Assembly (NCBI GenBank): GCA_036653595.1
Contig: JAVVTQ010000005.1
Coordinates: forward strand, 14,426-78,425
Length of the DNA stretch: 64,000 nucleotides
Reading direction: 5' to 3'
DNA from: JAVVTQ01 sp036653595
GTDB lineage: Bacteria > Bacillota > Clostridia > Oscillospirales > Ruminococcaceae
Part shown: positions 7,938 to 17,112 of the stretch, piece by piece
Layout: each line of letters starts with the position of its first letter
Numbering within the stretch: the first letter of the stretch is position 1
Made by a program: the position numbers and the translations under genes
Notes under the pieces: model-generated
The model's database searches: none
Seen by the model: only the letters and a program-made list of their open reading frames with translations
What the model was told of the DNA's origin: nothing

Positions 7938-8972
7938 ATGTCAAAGATAATCAAAATAGGAAATACAAAAATCGGTGGGGGCAACCCCATCGCCATACAG
8001 TCCATGCTAAACGTCCACAACAGCGACGCAGATGGCAATATCGCGCAGGCAATGGCGCTCGAAAGTGCCGGGTGCGAGATAATACGCGTGGCTGTACCGA
8101 ACATGGAAGCTGTAAGACTGATTCCCGCCATCAAGAGCGCTGTGAAAATCCCGCTTGTGGCGGACATACATTTTGATTACAGACTCGCGGTGGAAAGCGC
8201 CGCCGCAGGGGTTGACAAAATTCGCATAAATCCCGGAAATATTGGCGAAGAGAACAATGTCAAGGCTGTGGTGCAAGCTTGCAGAGCGCGGGGTATTCCA
8301 ATCAGAATCGGAGTAAACAGCGGCTCACTTGAAAAGGAAATTCTCGCAAAATACGAAAAAGTATGTCCCGAGGCGCTTGTGGAAAGTGCAAGAAGGCATA
8401 TAGAGCTTTTGGAAAAATTTGATTTTTACGATATAGTTGTGTCTATAAAATCATCTGATGTTATGACTATGGTAAAGTCCTGCGAGCTTTTCGCCAGCAT
8501 ATACGATTATCCACTGCATATCGGCGTTACGGAATCCGGTACATATGAGAATGGAATTGTAAAGTCTGCTGTCGGAATCGGCGCTTTGCTGTGTGAGGGA
8601 ATCGGGGATACGGTGCGCGTTTCACTCACTGACGATCCGCTTGTGGAAATCGGTGCGGCAAAAAAGATTTTGTCGGCCGCGGGAGTAAGAAAATTCGGAA
8701 TAAATGTCGTTTCCTGCCCTACGTGCGGCAGAACCGAGGTAGACCTTGTCGCCATTGCCAGGGAGGTTGAGAAAAGGTGCAGCGGGATTGAAAAGCAAAT
8801 TACGGTCGCCGTCATGGGCTGTGTGGTCAATGGCCCAGGCGAGGCAGCCTGCGCTGACATTGGAATTGCAGGCGGGAAAGACTGCGCGGTACTGTTTAAA
8901 AAAGGTGTCATGGTCAGAAAGCTGACCGGAGACATTGCAGGTCAGCTGATGGAAGAAATAGAAAAGATGTAA
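7938..8972 (+). CDS. ispG: 4-hydroxy-3-methylbut-2-enyl diphosphate synthase (IspG/GcpE)
   Basis: A 344-residue iron-sulfur enzyme of the MEP pathway that reduces MEcPP to HMBPP. It has the N-terminal TIM-barrel part with IAIQSMLNVHNSDA and ADIHFDYRLA, and KIRINPGNIG. The [4Fe-4S] cysteines appear in SCPTCGRTEVD and in VMGCVVNGPGEA near the C-terminus. The start is two bases after the rseP stop. In Bacillus this operon position is held by proS; ispG here is the usual clostridial arrangement. Confidence 0.96.
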   Translation: MSKIIKIGNTKIGGGNPIAIQSMLNVHNSDADGNIAQAMALESAGCEIIRVAVPNMEAVRLIPAIKSAVKIPLVADIHFDYRLAVESAAAGVDKIRINPGNIGEENNVKAVVQACRARGIPIRIGVNSGSLEKEILAKYEKVCPEALVESARRHIELLEKFDFYDIVVSIKSSDVMTMVKSCELFASIYDYPLHIGVTESGTYENGIVKSAVGIGALLCEGIGDTVRVSLTDDPLVEIGAAKKILSAAGVRKFGINVVSCPTCGRTEVDLVAIAREVEKRCSGIEKQITVAVMGCVVNGPGEAACADIGIAGGKDCAVLFKKGVMVRKLTGDIAGQLMEEIEKM

Positions 8973-8981
8973 AAGGAAATT

Positions 8982-11900
8982 ATGGCTGCATTATTCAGTG
9001 AAATGTGGAGTGACGCCGATGCGCGGTTTCAATGCGCAAAGGTTGAGAATATATCTGTGGACAGAGACGGCAGGAAAATCGGCTTGTCTCTGTTTTGTTG
9101 TACATATGAAAAAAATGTGGCCTTGGAAATTTGCGAATTTCTAAAGAAAAAATACAAGAATTGCGAAGTGAGATGCCGGTTTCACTATGCTCAAAATTCC
9201 TTTTGCGAAAGCGCTGTCCTTGAGCTTGCAGACATGCTTTCCCAAAATGGACTTCCGACGAACGGTTTTCTGGACGGTGCTGTTGTCAGAATTGAAAACG
9301 AAACAGTTTTTGTCACGCTTGCACACGGCGGCGCCGAGGTGCTTGAGACGATGGGCTTTTCGCGCGAGCTGTGTGCACTTATAGCCGAGAGCTTTGAGCT
9401 TAATGTGAAAATTATATATGACGGCGTGACAGAGATGGACAAAAACACGGAAATCGCACCTTCTGATGTTTTTTGCGCCCCAAGTGCCAAAAAACAATCC
9501 GGAGCCATGCCGGCAAAGTCAAGAACATCCGGTGCAAGAGCGCTTACAAAAGCGGACATGGCAAGCGGGAAAATTGCTCTTTTGAACGATGAATATGAGC
9601 TTATTTTGGGCACAAAGCCATCACTCTCGTCAATAGTTGAAATTGAAAAAGCGTGCTCCGATGCCGGTAAATATACGGTCTGCGGAGATGTTTTTTTTGC
9701 AGAGTCCGCGCTCACGCGAAATAATAATACGCGCTATACTATTTCTGTGACAGACTACAAAGGCTCGATAAATATAAAACTCTTTGATCTCAAAAACGAA
9801 TATAAAAAGCTGGCGGAGATAAAAAGCGGCGACACGCTGATTATCTGCGGAAATGTTATACAGGATCGGTTTGACAACGAATTTATTTTAAAACCGCGCG
9901 ATATTATCAGGGTGAAGAGGATGCCAAAGCTCGACACATGCGAGGAAAAACGCGTCGAGCTGCACATGCACACAAACATGTCCTCAATGGATGCTCTCCC
10001 GTCCGCCGAGCAGATTGTCGTCAGGGCAAACAGCTATGGACACAGAGCTGTGGCCATAACTGACCACGGTGTAGTGCAGGCTTTTCCGGACGCTCAGGCG
10101 GCGCTGAAACTCATTGATAATCCTGACTTTAAAATAATTTATGGAATGGAAGGCTATTATGTCGACGACGCGACGAATGTCGTCAAGGGCAACAAAGACT
10201 GTGAAATTGACGGTGAAATAATTTGCTTTGATCTAGAGACGACAGGACTCAACGCTGCGGCAGAGCGGATAATCGAAATTGGCGCAGTCAGGATAAGGGA
10301 CGGGGAAATCGTTGACAATTTTGACACATTTGTGGACCCTCAAAAGCCGATTCCCGAGTACATAACAAAGCTGACGGGGATAACCGATGAAATGATTTGC
10401 GGTGCTCCAAGCGAGTGCGAGGCTCTCGCGAGCTTTTTTGAATATGCCGGCGACAGGCCGCTGATGGCTCACAACGCGAACTTCGATATGAGCTTTTTGC
10501 GCACGGCATGCGCAAGACAGCAGCTTTTCAGGGAAATGACAAGTGTAGATTCCCTCACGCTCGTACAGGCACTCTTCCCGGAGCTGAAAAAGTACAAGCT
10601 GGACTCGCTGACAAATCACTTTAAGCTGCAAAAATTTTCCCATCACAGGGCAAATGACGATGCAGCAGCACTTGCGCGGATTTATTTTGAGTGTCTTAAG
10701 CCCATGCGGGAGCGCGGTGTTGAGAAAATAAGCGAAATCAACGCGGTGCTCGGTGGAAAATGCTCAAAGCACACAAAGGCAAACCATATGATTTTGCTTG
10801 TGAAAAATCACGTCGGACTGAAAAACCTATACGTGCTTGTCACAAAGAGCCACCTAAAATATTTCTACAATAAGCCGAGAATTCCGCAAAGCGAGCTAAA
10901 CAAGCACAGAGAGGGACTGATAATAGGTTCTGCATGTGAACAAGGAGAGGTGTTCAGAGCTTTACTAGACGGAAAAACGCATGAGGAAATAAAGGAAATC
11001 GCAGAAAAGTACGATTACCTTGAAATACAGCCAATCACGAACAACGAGTTTCTCGTACGCGAAAATACCGTTCCCAACAGAGACGTCTTGCTGGAGCTGA
11101 ACAGAGAAATTGTGAGGCTCGGAGAAGAGCTTGACAAGCCCGTGTGCGCAACTTGTGATGTTCACTTTCTTGATGAAAAAGATGGAATATACAGGCAAAT
11201 TCTAATGTCCGGAAAGGGCTTTGATGACACCGATTCACAAGCAGAGCTGATTTTTAGGACAACTGATGAAATGCTCGAGGAGTTTTCCTATCTCGGTGAG
11301 GAAAAGGCGAGAGAGGTCGTCATAAAAAATACAAACAAAATTGCCGACATGATTGAACCCGGAATTTTACCCATCCCAAAAGGGACATATACCCCCAGCA
11401 TAGACGGCTCGGAGGAGCAGCTGACGAAGATGACCTATGATGCAATCAAGCGGCGGTATGGAGAGCACCCACTTGAAATGATAACACAGCGCGCCCAAAA
11501 GGAGCTGGATTCCATAATCGGCAATCACTATGCGGTGCTCTATATAATTGCCGTCAAGCTTGTGTCAAAATCCGAGGAGGACGGCTACCATGTCGGTTCC
11601 AGAGGCTCCGTCGGCTCGTCGTTCATCGCCAACCTGATTGGCATTTCAGAGGTCAATCCGCTGCCGCCATACTACCTGTGTCCAAACTGCAAGCACATGC
11701 AATTTGTTGAAAATGCCGGTTCAGGGTACGATATTTGGCAGACACAATGCCCAGAGTGCGGAGAGATGATGACGGGGGATGGACACGACATACCTTTTGA
11801 AACATTTCTCGGATTTTCCGGCGACAAGCAGCCCGATATAGACTTGAACTTTTCGTCGCTCTATCAATCCCGCGCCCACTCATATACATCCGAGCTTTTT

Positions 11901-13265
11901 GGAAGCGAAAACGTCTTCAAGGCCGGTACAATATCGGCACTTAAGGAAAAAAAGGCATTCGGCTATGTCAAAAAGTATATTGAAGAAAAAGGTATGGTGG
12001 TCAACAGGGCTGAGGAGAACAGACTGACACTCGGATGCACCGGAGTAAAGCAGACGACCGGACAGCATCCGGGAGGCATGGTTGTCGTGCCGCAGGGATA
12101 TTCCATCACGGATTTCACACCTGCCCAGCACCCCGCTGACAACAGCGAAAACGGAGTTATCACGACACACTTTGACTTTAATTCACTTCATGACACGCTT
12201 CTAAAGCTCGATGAGCTGGGGCATGAGGTTCCGACCATGTACTACTATCTTGAGAAATTCACGGGAATCAATATAAATGATGTTCCGATGAACGACCCCG
12301 AAGTGTACAAGCTCTTTACTTCGGTGGAGCCGCTCGGGTTGTCTGAGGAGGATATCGACAGCAAAACGGGAACCTTCGGGGTTCCGGAGATGGGGACTGT
12401 CACCGTCCGAAATCTTCTTGTGGAATCAAAGCCGAAAAACTTCTCAAACCTTGTGCAGGTTTCGGGCCTTTCCCACGGCGAGGGCGTTTGGGCCGGAAAC
12501 GCACAGGATTTGATTGCAAATGGGACATGTACAATTGATGAGGTAATAAGCACGCGTGACGGAATTATGACGTATCTCATCAAAAAAGGCGTTGAGCCGA
12601 AGCTTGCCTTTGAAATTATGGAGTATACAAGAAAAGGCAAGGCCTCCTTTAAAATGACGGATGAGCACAAAAAAATACTGCGCGAGCATGATGTTCCGGA
12701 GTGGTATATCAACAGCTGCATAACGATTAAATATCTGTTTCCAAAGGCTCATGCCGCCGCATACGTGTCCGCGGCTATTCGGCTTGCATGGTTCAAGCTT
12801 TATTATCCTATCGAGTTTTATGCGACGTATTTCACCGTCCGCGGCAGCGATATCGACACAGAAATTGCGCTTGGCACAAAGAAGTCTGCGGTGAAAAAGC
12901 TCCATGATATGAAAAAAATCCTTGCCACAGACAAGAGAACTGCCAAGGACGAGGATGCTTATGTGGTTTTGCAGATGATATGTGAAATGTTGGGCAGAGG
13001 CTTTGCCTTTTTGCCGGTAAGTTTGAAAAAATCACATGCAACGAAATATCTCATTGAGGATGGGAAGCTCAGACTTCCGTTTATATCTATGGGCGGAGTC
13101 GGTGCAAATGCCGCCGAGACGCTTATGCGTGTCGGAAAAAACGACTATGTTTCGGCAGAAGAAATGCTGGTAGAACCTGGGATATCTTCCTCACTTATAG
13201 ATATGCTCGACAAGGCGGGCGCGCTCGGAAATCTGCCAAAAGAGAGCCAGCTTTTGCTATTTTAA
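8982..13265 (+). CDS. polC: DNA polymerase III, Gram-positive type alpha subunit PolC
   Basis: A 1427-residue replicative polymerase with built-in 3'-5' proofreading. In order it has an N-terminal domain, an OB-fold region (about 230-310), the PHP domain beginning ELHMHTNMSSMDALPS (about 327), a DEDDh exonuclease inserted in PHP starting ICFDLETTGLN (about 415), and a C-terminal polymerase core with a zinc-binding CPNC...CPEC segment and the catalytic PDIDLNFSS. The usual length is about 1435. It is the last gene of the operon and ends at a strong terminator. The exonuclease, absent from DnaE, distinguishes it as PolC. Confidence 0.97.
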   Translation: MAALFSEMWSDADARFQCAKVENISVDRDGRKIGLSLFCCTYEKNVALEICEFLKKKYKNCEVRCRFHYAQNSFCESAVLELADMLSQNGLPTNGFLDGAVVRIENETVFVTLAHGGAEVLETMGFSRELCALIAESFELNVKIIYDGVTEMDKNTEIAPSDVFCAPSAKKQSGAMPAKSRTSGARALTKADMASGKIALLNDEYELILGTKPSLSSIVEIEKACSDAGKYTVCGDVFFAESALTRNNNTRYTISVTDYKGSINIKLFDLKNEYKKLAEIKSGDTLIICGNVIQDRFDNEFILKPRDIIRVKRMPKLDTCEEKRVELHMHTNMSSMDALPSAEQIVVRANSYGHRAVAITDHGVVQAFPDAQAALKLIDNPDFKIIYGMEGYYVDDATNVVKGNKDCEIDGEIICFDLETTGLNAAAERIIEIGAVRIRDGEIVDNFDTFVDPQKPIPEYITKLTGITDEMICGAPSECEALASFFEYAGDRPLMAHNANFDMSFLRTACARQQLFREMTSVDSLTLVQALFPELKKYKLDSLTNHFKLQKFSHHRANDDAAALARIYFECLKPMRERGVEKISEINAVLGGKCSKHTKANHMILLVKNHVGLKNLYVLVTKSHLKYFYNKPRIPQSELNKHREGLIIGSACEQGEVFRALLDGKTHEEIKEIAEKYDYLEIQPITNNEFLVRENTVPNRDVLLELNREIVRLGEELDKPVCATCDVHFLDEKDGIYRQILMSGKGFDDTDSQAELIFRTTDEMLEEFSYLGEEKAREVVIKNTNKIADMIEPGILPIPKGTYTPSIDGSEEQLTKMTYDAIKRRYGEHPLEMITQRAQKELDSIIGNHYAVLYIIAVKLVSKSEEDGYHVGSRGSVGSSFIANLIGISEVNPLPPYYLCPNCKHMQFVENAGSGYDIWQTQCPECGEMMTGDGHDIPFETFLGFSGDKQPDIDLNFSSLYQSRAHSYTSELFGSENVFKAGTISALKEKKAFGYVKKYIEEKGMVVNRAEENRLTLGCTGVKQTTGQHPGGMVVVPQGYSITDFTPAQHPADNSENGVITTHFDFNSLHDTLLKLDELGHEVPTMYYYLEKFTGININDVPMNDPEVYKLFTSVEPLGLSEEDIDSKTGTFGVPEMGTVTVRNLLVESKPKNFSNLVQVSGLSHGEGVWAGNAQDLIANGTCTIDEVISTRDGIMTYLIKKGVEPKLAFEIMEYTRKGKASFKMTDEHKKILREHDVPEWYINSCITIKYLFPKAHAAAYVSAAIRLAWFKLYYPIEFYATYFTVRGSDIDTEIALGTKKSAVKKLHDMKKILATDKRTAKDEDAYVVLQMICEMLGRGFAFLPVSLKKSHATKYLIEDGKLRLPFISMGGVGANAAETLMRVGKNDYVSAEEMLVEPGISSSLIDMLDKAGALGNLPKESQLLLF

Positions 13266-13273
13266 ATGTCATC

Positions 13274-13316
13274 AAAAAGGACACCTAGCCGTAAAGCGCA
13301 AAGGTGTCCTTTTTTT
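13274..13316 (+). terminator. Intrinsic terminator after polC
   Basis: A perfect 13-base-pair stem pairs 13274-13286 with 13302-13314 and ends in a run of T residues. The A-rich start of the stem could also make it work for the reverse-strand gene that ends at 13388. Confidence 0.88.
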
Positions 13317-13387
13317 ATATCAGATTGTTTTGCAAGGCGCGGTCTGTGTTGTATTGACGATGGCAAGTCCGCGCTTTTACAGCAAAA

Positions 13388-14353
13388 CTACAGCTTGAAC
13401 TGCGGAAAATACTCTTTGCAAAACCACACATCGTCCAGCTGAAAGCTTTTATTGTTGAGATAAAACAACTCTTTGTCGAGAGTTTCATTCAAATCAAAAG
13501 AAAGTCGATAAGCGCAAAGAGCCTGCCGCGTTATCTTGTAGCGCCTGTTTATCTCGCCGTTTCCATATTTTCCATCGCCGAGTATCGGCGCGCCCAAATG
13601 CGCGAGATGGGCGCGAATTTGGTGTGTTCTGCCGGTCACAAGACCGATTTCCAAGAGATACAGACCTTTATTTTCAGAGAGCTTTTTTATTTCGGTGACA
13701 ATTTGTTTTGAGCCGTCACGCTCTTTGTCGGACAGGTAGACGCGATTCAAGTCGCTGTTTTTCATGAGAAAGCACGTATACCTGCCATCGCGTGGCGGCT
13801 CGCTGACAGTGACACAGAGGTACTTCTTGACTGCTCGGCGCTCCTTAATGATTAGATTCATGCAGGAAAGACTTGTTGAGTTTTTTGCAGCTATCACGAT
13901 GCCGCTTGTTCCGCGGTCAAGTCTGTTGCACAAGGATGGCGTAAAGCAGGTCTTTTCATCGGGGTTATAGGAACCACACTCAAAGAGGTGCCGCAGGAAC
14001 CGATTTATAAGGGTATCGGTGAACTCGCTGCTGTCGTCGTGGACGAGCAGCCCTGCCGGCTTATATAAAAGGGCGATGTTGTCGTCTTCATATATGATGG
14101 TCAGCATCCTTGATGCACTCATGAAGTTTGGCTGCTTCTTGCCCTTGCCAAAGAAATCATCATTTATATAAAGCTCAAGCACATCGCCGGCGGAAAGACG
14201 CGTGGATGCCTCACAGCGCGCCCCGTTGAGTTTTATTCTCTTGCTGCGCAAAAATTTATACATCTCGCCCCCGGAGAGGGAGGGTACGCATTTTTGAAGA
14301 AATCGGTTGAGCCGGACGCCGTCGTCCTCGGATAATATGACAAATTGTCTCAT
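13388..14353 (-). CDS. RluA-family 23S rRNA pseudouridine synthase (RluC-like)
   Basis: A 321-residue pseudouridine synthase with an N-terminal S4 RNA-binding domain (SLSGGEMYKFLRSKRIKLNG, then a DVLELYI strand) and an RluA-type catalytic domain. The catalytic aspartate is in NRLDRGTSGIVIAAKN, and the C-terminal signature GRTHQIRAHLAHLGAPILGD is present. Substrate choice (RluC, RluD or another rRNA site) cannot be fixed from motifs. A second paralogue, nearer RluD, lies at 30903. It is transcribed divergently from radC-uvrB-uvrA and is a single-gene unit. Confidence 0.85.
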   Translation of the reverse strand: MRQFVILSEDDGVRLNRFLQKCVPSLSGGEMYKFLRSKRIKLNGARCEASTRLSAGDVLELYINDDFFGKGKKQPNFMSASRMLTIIYEDDNIALLYKPAGLLVHDDSSEFTDTLINRFLRHLFECGSYNPDEKTCFTPSLCNRLDRGTSGIVIAAKNSTSLSCMNLIIKERRAVKKYLCVTVSEPPRDGRYTCFLMKNSDLNRVYLSDKERDGSKQIVTEIKKLSENKGLYLLEIGLVTGRTHQIRAHLAHLGAPILGDGKYGNGEINRRYKITRQALCAYRLSFDLNETLDKELFYLNNKSFQLDDVWFCKEYFPQFKL

Positions 14354-14368
14354 AAAAACGCCTTGCTA

Positions 14369-14397
14369 TTTAACTTTATTTTCGTTTAGTATATAAT
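14369..14397 (+). promoter_or_regulatory. Candidate promoter for radC-uvrB-uvrA
   Basis: A perfect TATAAT at 14392-14397 has a weak -35 (TTTAAC at 14369-14374) 17 bases upstream. Start of transcription would fall near 14404, inside a 12-base palindrome. The -10 overlaps the -10 of the divergent reverse-strand promoter. Confidence 0.45.
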
Positions 14398-14416
14398 AAG
14401 AACATATATGTTGCAA
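14388..14416 (-). promoter_or_regulatory. Candidate promoter for the reverse-strand pseudouridine synthase
   Basis: Read on the reverse strand: TTGCAA (14416-14411), a 17-base spacer and TATACT (14393-14388). The start codon is 35 bases downstream. The two divergent -10 boxes share bases 14392-14393. Confidence 0.5.
14401..14412. repeat. Perfect 12-base palindrome at the divergent promoters
   Basis: AACATATATGTT reads the same on both strands. It covers the expected radC transcription start and touches the -35 box of the reverse promoter, which is an operator-like position. It resembles a LexA box, but the half-sites are two bases further apart than the Bacillus consensus. Confidence 0.4.
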
Positions 14417-14438
14417 ATAATATATTTTCGGGGGAAGT

Positions 14439-15146
14439 ATGGCGACGGTGCATGATGGTCACAGAGAACGGGTAAAAAGACGTTTTTTGACGAGCGGTCT
14501 GTCGGACTTTGAACCTCACAACGCACTGGAGCTTATTTTGTTTTATTCAATTCCCAGAAAAGATACAAATGAGCTGGCTCACAGATTAATTGACTACTTT
14601 GGCAGCTATGACAAGGTTTTTGAGGCCGAATACGAACAGCTGTTGGACGTCAAGGGCATGACGCCCAACACTGCCGCTCACATAAAGCTGCTTTTGGAAT
14701 CCTACCGATATTATGAGCAGCAGAAAGACAAAAAGAATTTTGTGGTTACCTCTGGAGACACGGCAAAAAAGTACTGTGTTTCATGCTTCGTCGGAGAGAC
14801 GACGGAGAAGTGCTTTATGCTCTGCTTCAATTCGAAGCTTAAACTGATAAACAGTGTGCTTGTCTCAGCGGGAACAGTTGACAGGACCGCCATGTCGATG
14901 CGCAAGATTGTCGAAATCGCTACGGTTCAAAAAGCTGTCTCTGTCATATTGACGCATAATCATCCGGACGGGTTTGCCCTGCCGTCCGCAAATGACCTAG
15001 CTACCACGCGCTCGGCGATGAAAGCGCTTGCTATCATAGGTGTTGAGCTAAACGACCATATAATTGTGGCCGGAAAAAACGCAATATCCCTCGCTACAGA
15101 GGGCATCATCGCAAACATGAGGAAAGAGCTGGGCTTTAATGGATAA
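14439..15146 (+). CDS. radC: RadC/JAB-domain protein
   Basis: A 235-residue RadC-family protein with a helix-hairpin-helix part near the N-terminus (LLDVKGMTPNTAAHIK) and a JAB1/MPN metalloprotease-like domain. The metal motif is present as THNHPDGFALPSANDL, with the HxH, Ser and Asp positions retained. Despite the name, a direct role in repair is doubtful in the family. The start at 14439 follows GGGGGAAG. It overlaps uvrB by eight bases, so expression with nucleotide excision repair genes is likely here. Confidence 0.88.
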   Translation: MATVHDGHRERVKRRFLTSGLSDFEPHNALELILFYSIPRKDTNELAHRLIDYFGSYDKVFEAEYEQLLDVKGMTPNTAAHIKLLLESYRYYEQQKDKKNFVVTSGDTAKKYCVSCFVGETTEKCFMLCFNSKLKLINSVLVSAGTVDRTAMSMRKIVEIATVQKAVSVILTHNHPDGFALPSANDLATTRSAMKALAIIGVELNDHIIVAGKNAISLATEGIIANMRKELGFNG

Positions 15147-17100
15147 ATTTCATCTTGTCTCCGATTATAAGCCTACGGGCGACCAGCCTCAGGCGATTGA
15201 GCAGCTGACTCAAGGACTGAACAAAGGCTACCGCGAGCAGGCACTTATGGGTGTGACGGGCAGCGGAAAAACCTTTACAATGGCAAATATTATCGCAAAT
15301 GTCAACAGGCCCACGCTTGTTTTGGCACACAACAAAATATTGGCGGCGCAGCTCTGCTCGGAGTTCAGAGAGTTTTTTCCACAAAATGCCGTGGAGTATT
15401 TCGTCTCCTATTACGACTATTACCAGCCCGAAGCCTATATCCCAAACACGGATACGTATATAGAAAAGGACAGCGCAATAAACGACGAAATCGACAAGAT
15501 GCGCCACTCTGCAACCTGTTCTCTGTCCGAGAGACGAGACGTGATTATTGTCGCATCAGTGTCATGTATATACACATTGGGAAACCCGATTGATTACAGA
15601 AACAGCATAATTTCACTTCGCCCCGGCATGATCATGAAGCGCGACGACCTCTTGCGAAAGCTTGTGGAAATTCAGTACGAGCGAAACGACATCGGCTTTG
15701 AGCGCAACAGGTTCAGAGTGCGCGGAGACGTCGTGGAGGTATTCCCGGCCTACAGCAACGACACGGCAATCAGAGCAGAGTTTTTCGGAGACACGATAGA
15801 CCGTGTGAGCGAGATAAACGTCGTTACAGGCACTATGAATAAAATCGTCTCGCATGCCGCAGTCTATCCCGCCACGCACTACATTATCCCGCGCGACACG
15901 CTGATGGAAAAGCTCAGGGACTTGCGCGAGGAGATGGACGAGAGGGTCAAGTACTTCACAGAGCACGGTAAGCTTATCGAAGCGCAGAGAATAGCGCAAA
16001 GGACGATGTACGATATAGAGATGCTCACGGAAATAGGCATGTGCAAGGGAATAGAGAACTATTCACGAGTGCTGACCGGCAGAGAGCCGGGAAGTATTCC
16101 ATTCACTCTATTTGATTACTTTCCCGAGGATTTTCTCCTGTTTGCAGACGAGTCGCACGTGATGCTTCCGCAGCTTCGCGGCATGTATGCCGGTGACTAT
16201 GCGCGCAAAAAGAATCTTGTTGATTATGGCTTTCGGTTGCCGTCGGCGTTTGACAACAGGCCGCTGCGGTTTGAGGAGTTTTTCGACAAGATAAATCAGG
16301 TCATATACACCAGCGCAACACCGGCCGAATATGAGAGAACGCACGCGGCTCAAATCGTGGAGCAGGTGATAAGACCTACGGGGTTAATCGACCCCAAAAT
16401 AACGGTCAAGCCGACAGAAGGTCAAATTGACGATGTTCTGTCAGAGATAAACATTCGCGCGGCAAAAAAAGAGCGCGTGCTTATCACAACACTGACGAAG
16501 AAAATGGCCGAGGATTTGACGGCTTATCTCGACGAAAGAGGCGTCAAGGTTCGGTACATGCATTACGACATAGACACTTTGGAACGCATGGAAATTTTGC
16601 GTGACCTGCGGCTGGGAGAGTTCGATGTGCTTGTCGGAATCAACCTGCTAAGAGAGGGACTCGATATCCCGGAGGTGTCGCTTGTCATCATACTCGACGC
16701 CGACAAGGAGGGCTTTCTGCGCTCGGAGACATCGCTCATTCAGACAATAGGGCGAGCTGCCCGAAATGTCGAGGGACAAGTTATCATGTACGCAGACTGC
16801 GTCACGCCGTCTATGGAGCGCGCGATGACAGAAACGGAGCGCCGCCGCAAAATTCAAACAGACTACAACATCAAGAACAACATCACACCAACCTCAATCG
16901 TAAAGGATGTGCGAGACGTTCTTGAAATAACTTCAAATGACACAAAGACTGTGGTCGACGGCAAAAAGCTCTCAAAGAGGGAAAAGCAGGATTTGGTAGC
17001 ACGCCTCACCAAGGAGATGAAGCACGCAGCGCTGCTGCTTGAATTTGAGTATGCGGCCACTCTGCGCGATAGAATATCAAAGCTGGAGAAAGAGAAATAG
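15139..17100 (+). CDS. uvrB: UvrABC system protein B
   Basis: A 653-residue damage-recognition helicase-like subunit of nucleotide excision repair. Walker A is in GVTGSGKTFTMAN and the beta-hairpin region has YYDYYQPEAYIP. DEAD-like Walker B is the DESH in LFADESHVMLPQ. Helicase motifs V and VI are in GINLLREGLDIPEV and QTIGRAARN. The UVR domain that binds UvrC is at the C-terminus (about 615-650). Full length. It starts inside the last codons of radC and uvrA follows 12 bases later. Confidence 0.98.
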   Translation: MDKFHLVSDYKPTGDQPQAIEQLTQGLNKGYREQALMGVTGSGKTFTMANIIANVNRPTLVLAHNKILAAQLCSEFREFFPQNAVEYFVSYYDYYQPEAYIPNTDTYIEKDSAINDEIDKMRHSATCSLSERRDVIIVASVSCIYTLGNPIDYRNSIISLRPGMIMKRDDLLRKLVEIQYERNDIGFERNRFRVRGDVVEVFPAYSNDTAIRAEFFGDTIDRVSEINVVTGTMNKIVSHAAVYPATHYIIPRDTLMEKLRDLREEMDERVKYFTEHGKLIEAQRIAQRTMYDIEMLTEIGMCKGIENYSRVLTGREPGSIPFTLFDYFPEDFLLFADESHVMLPQLRGMYAGDYARKKNLVDYGFRLPSAFDNRPLRFEEFFDKINQVIYTSATPAEYERTHAAQIVEQVIRPTGLIDPKITVKPTEGQIDDVLSEINIRAAKKERVLITTLTKKMAEDLTAYLDERGVKVRYMHYDIDTLERMEILRDLRLGEFDVLVGINLLREGLDIPEVSLVIILDADKEGFLRSETSLIQTIGRAARNVEGQVIMYADCVTPSMERAMTETERRRKIQTDYNIKNNITPTSIVKDVRDVLEITSNDTKTVVDGKKLSKREKQDLVARLTKEMKHAALLLEFEYAATLRDRISKLEKEK

Positions 17101-17112
17101 AGGGAAAACAAA

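Noticed and set aside
14401..14412. Canonical LexA/SOS box in front of radC-uvrB-uvrA
   Set aside because: The half-sites are separated by six bases, while the known Firmicute box has four. I keep it only as an unassigned palindrome.
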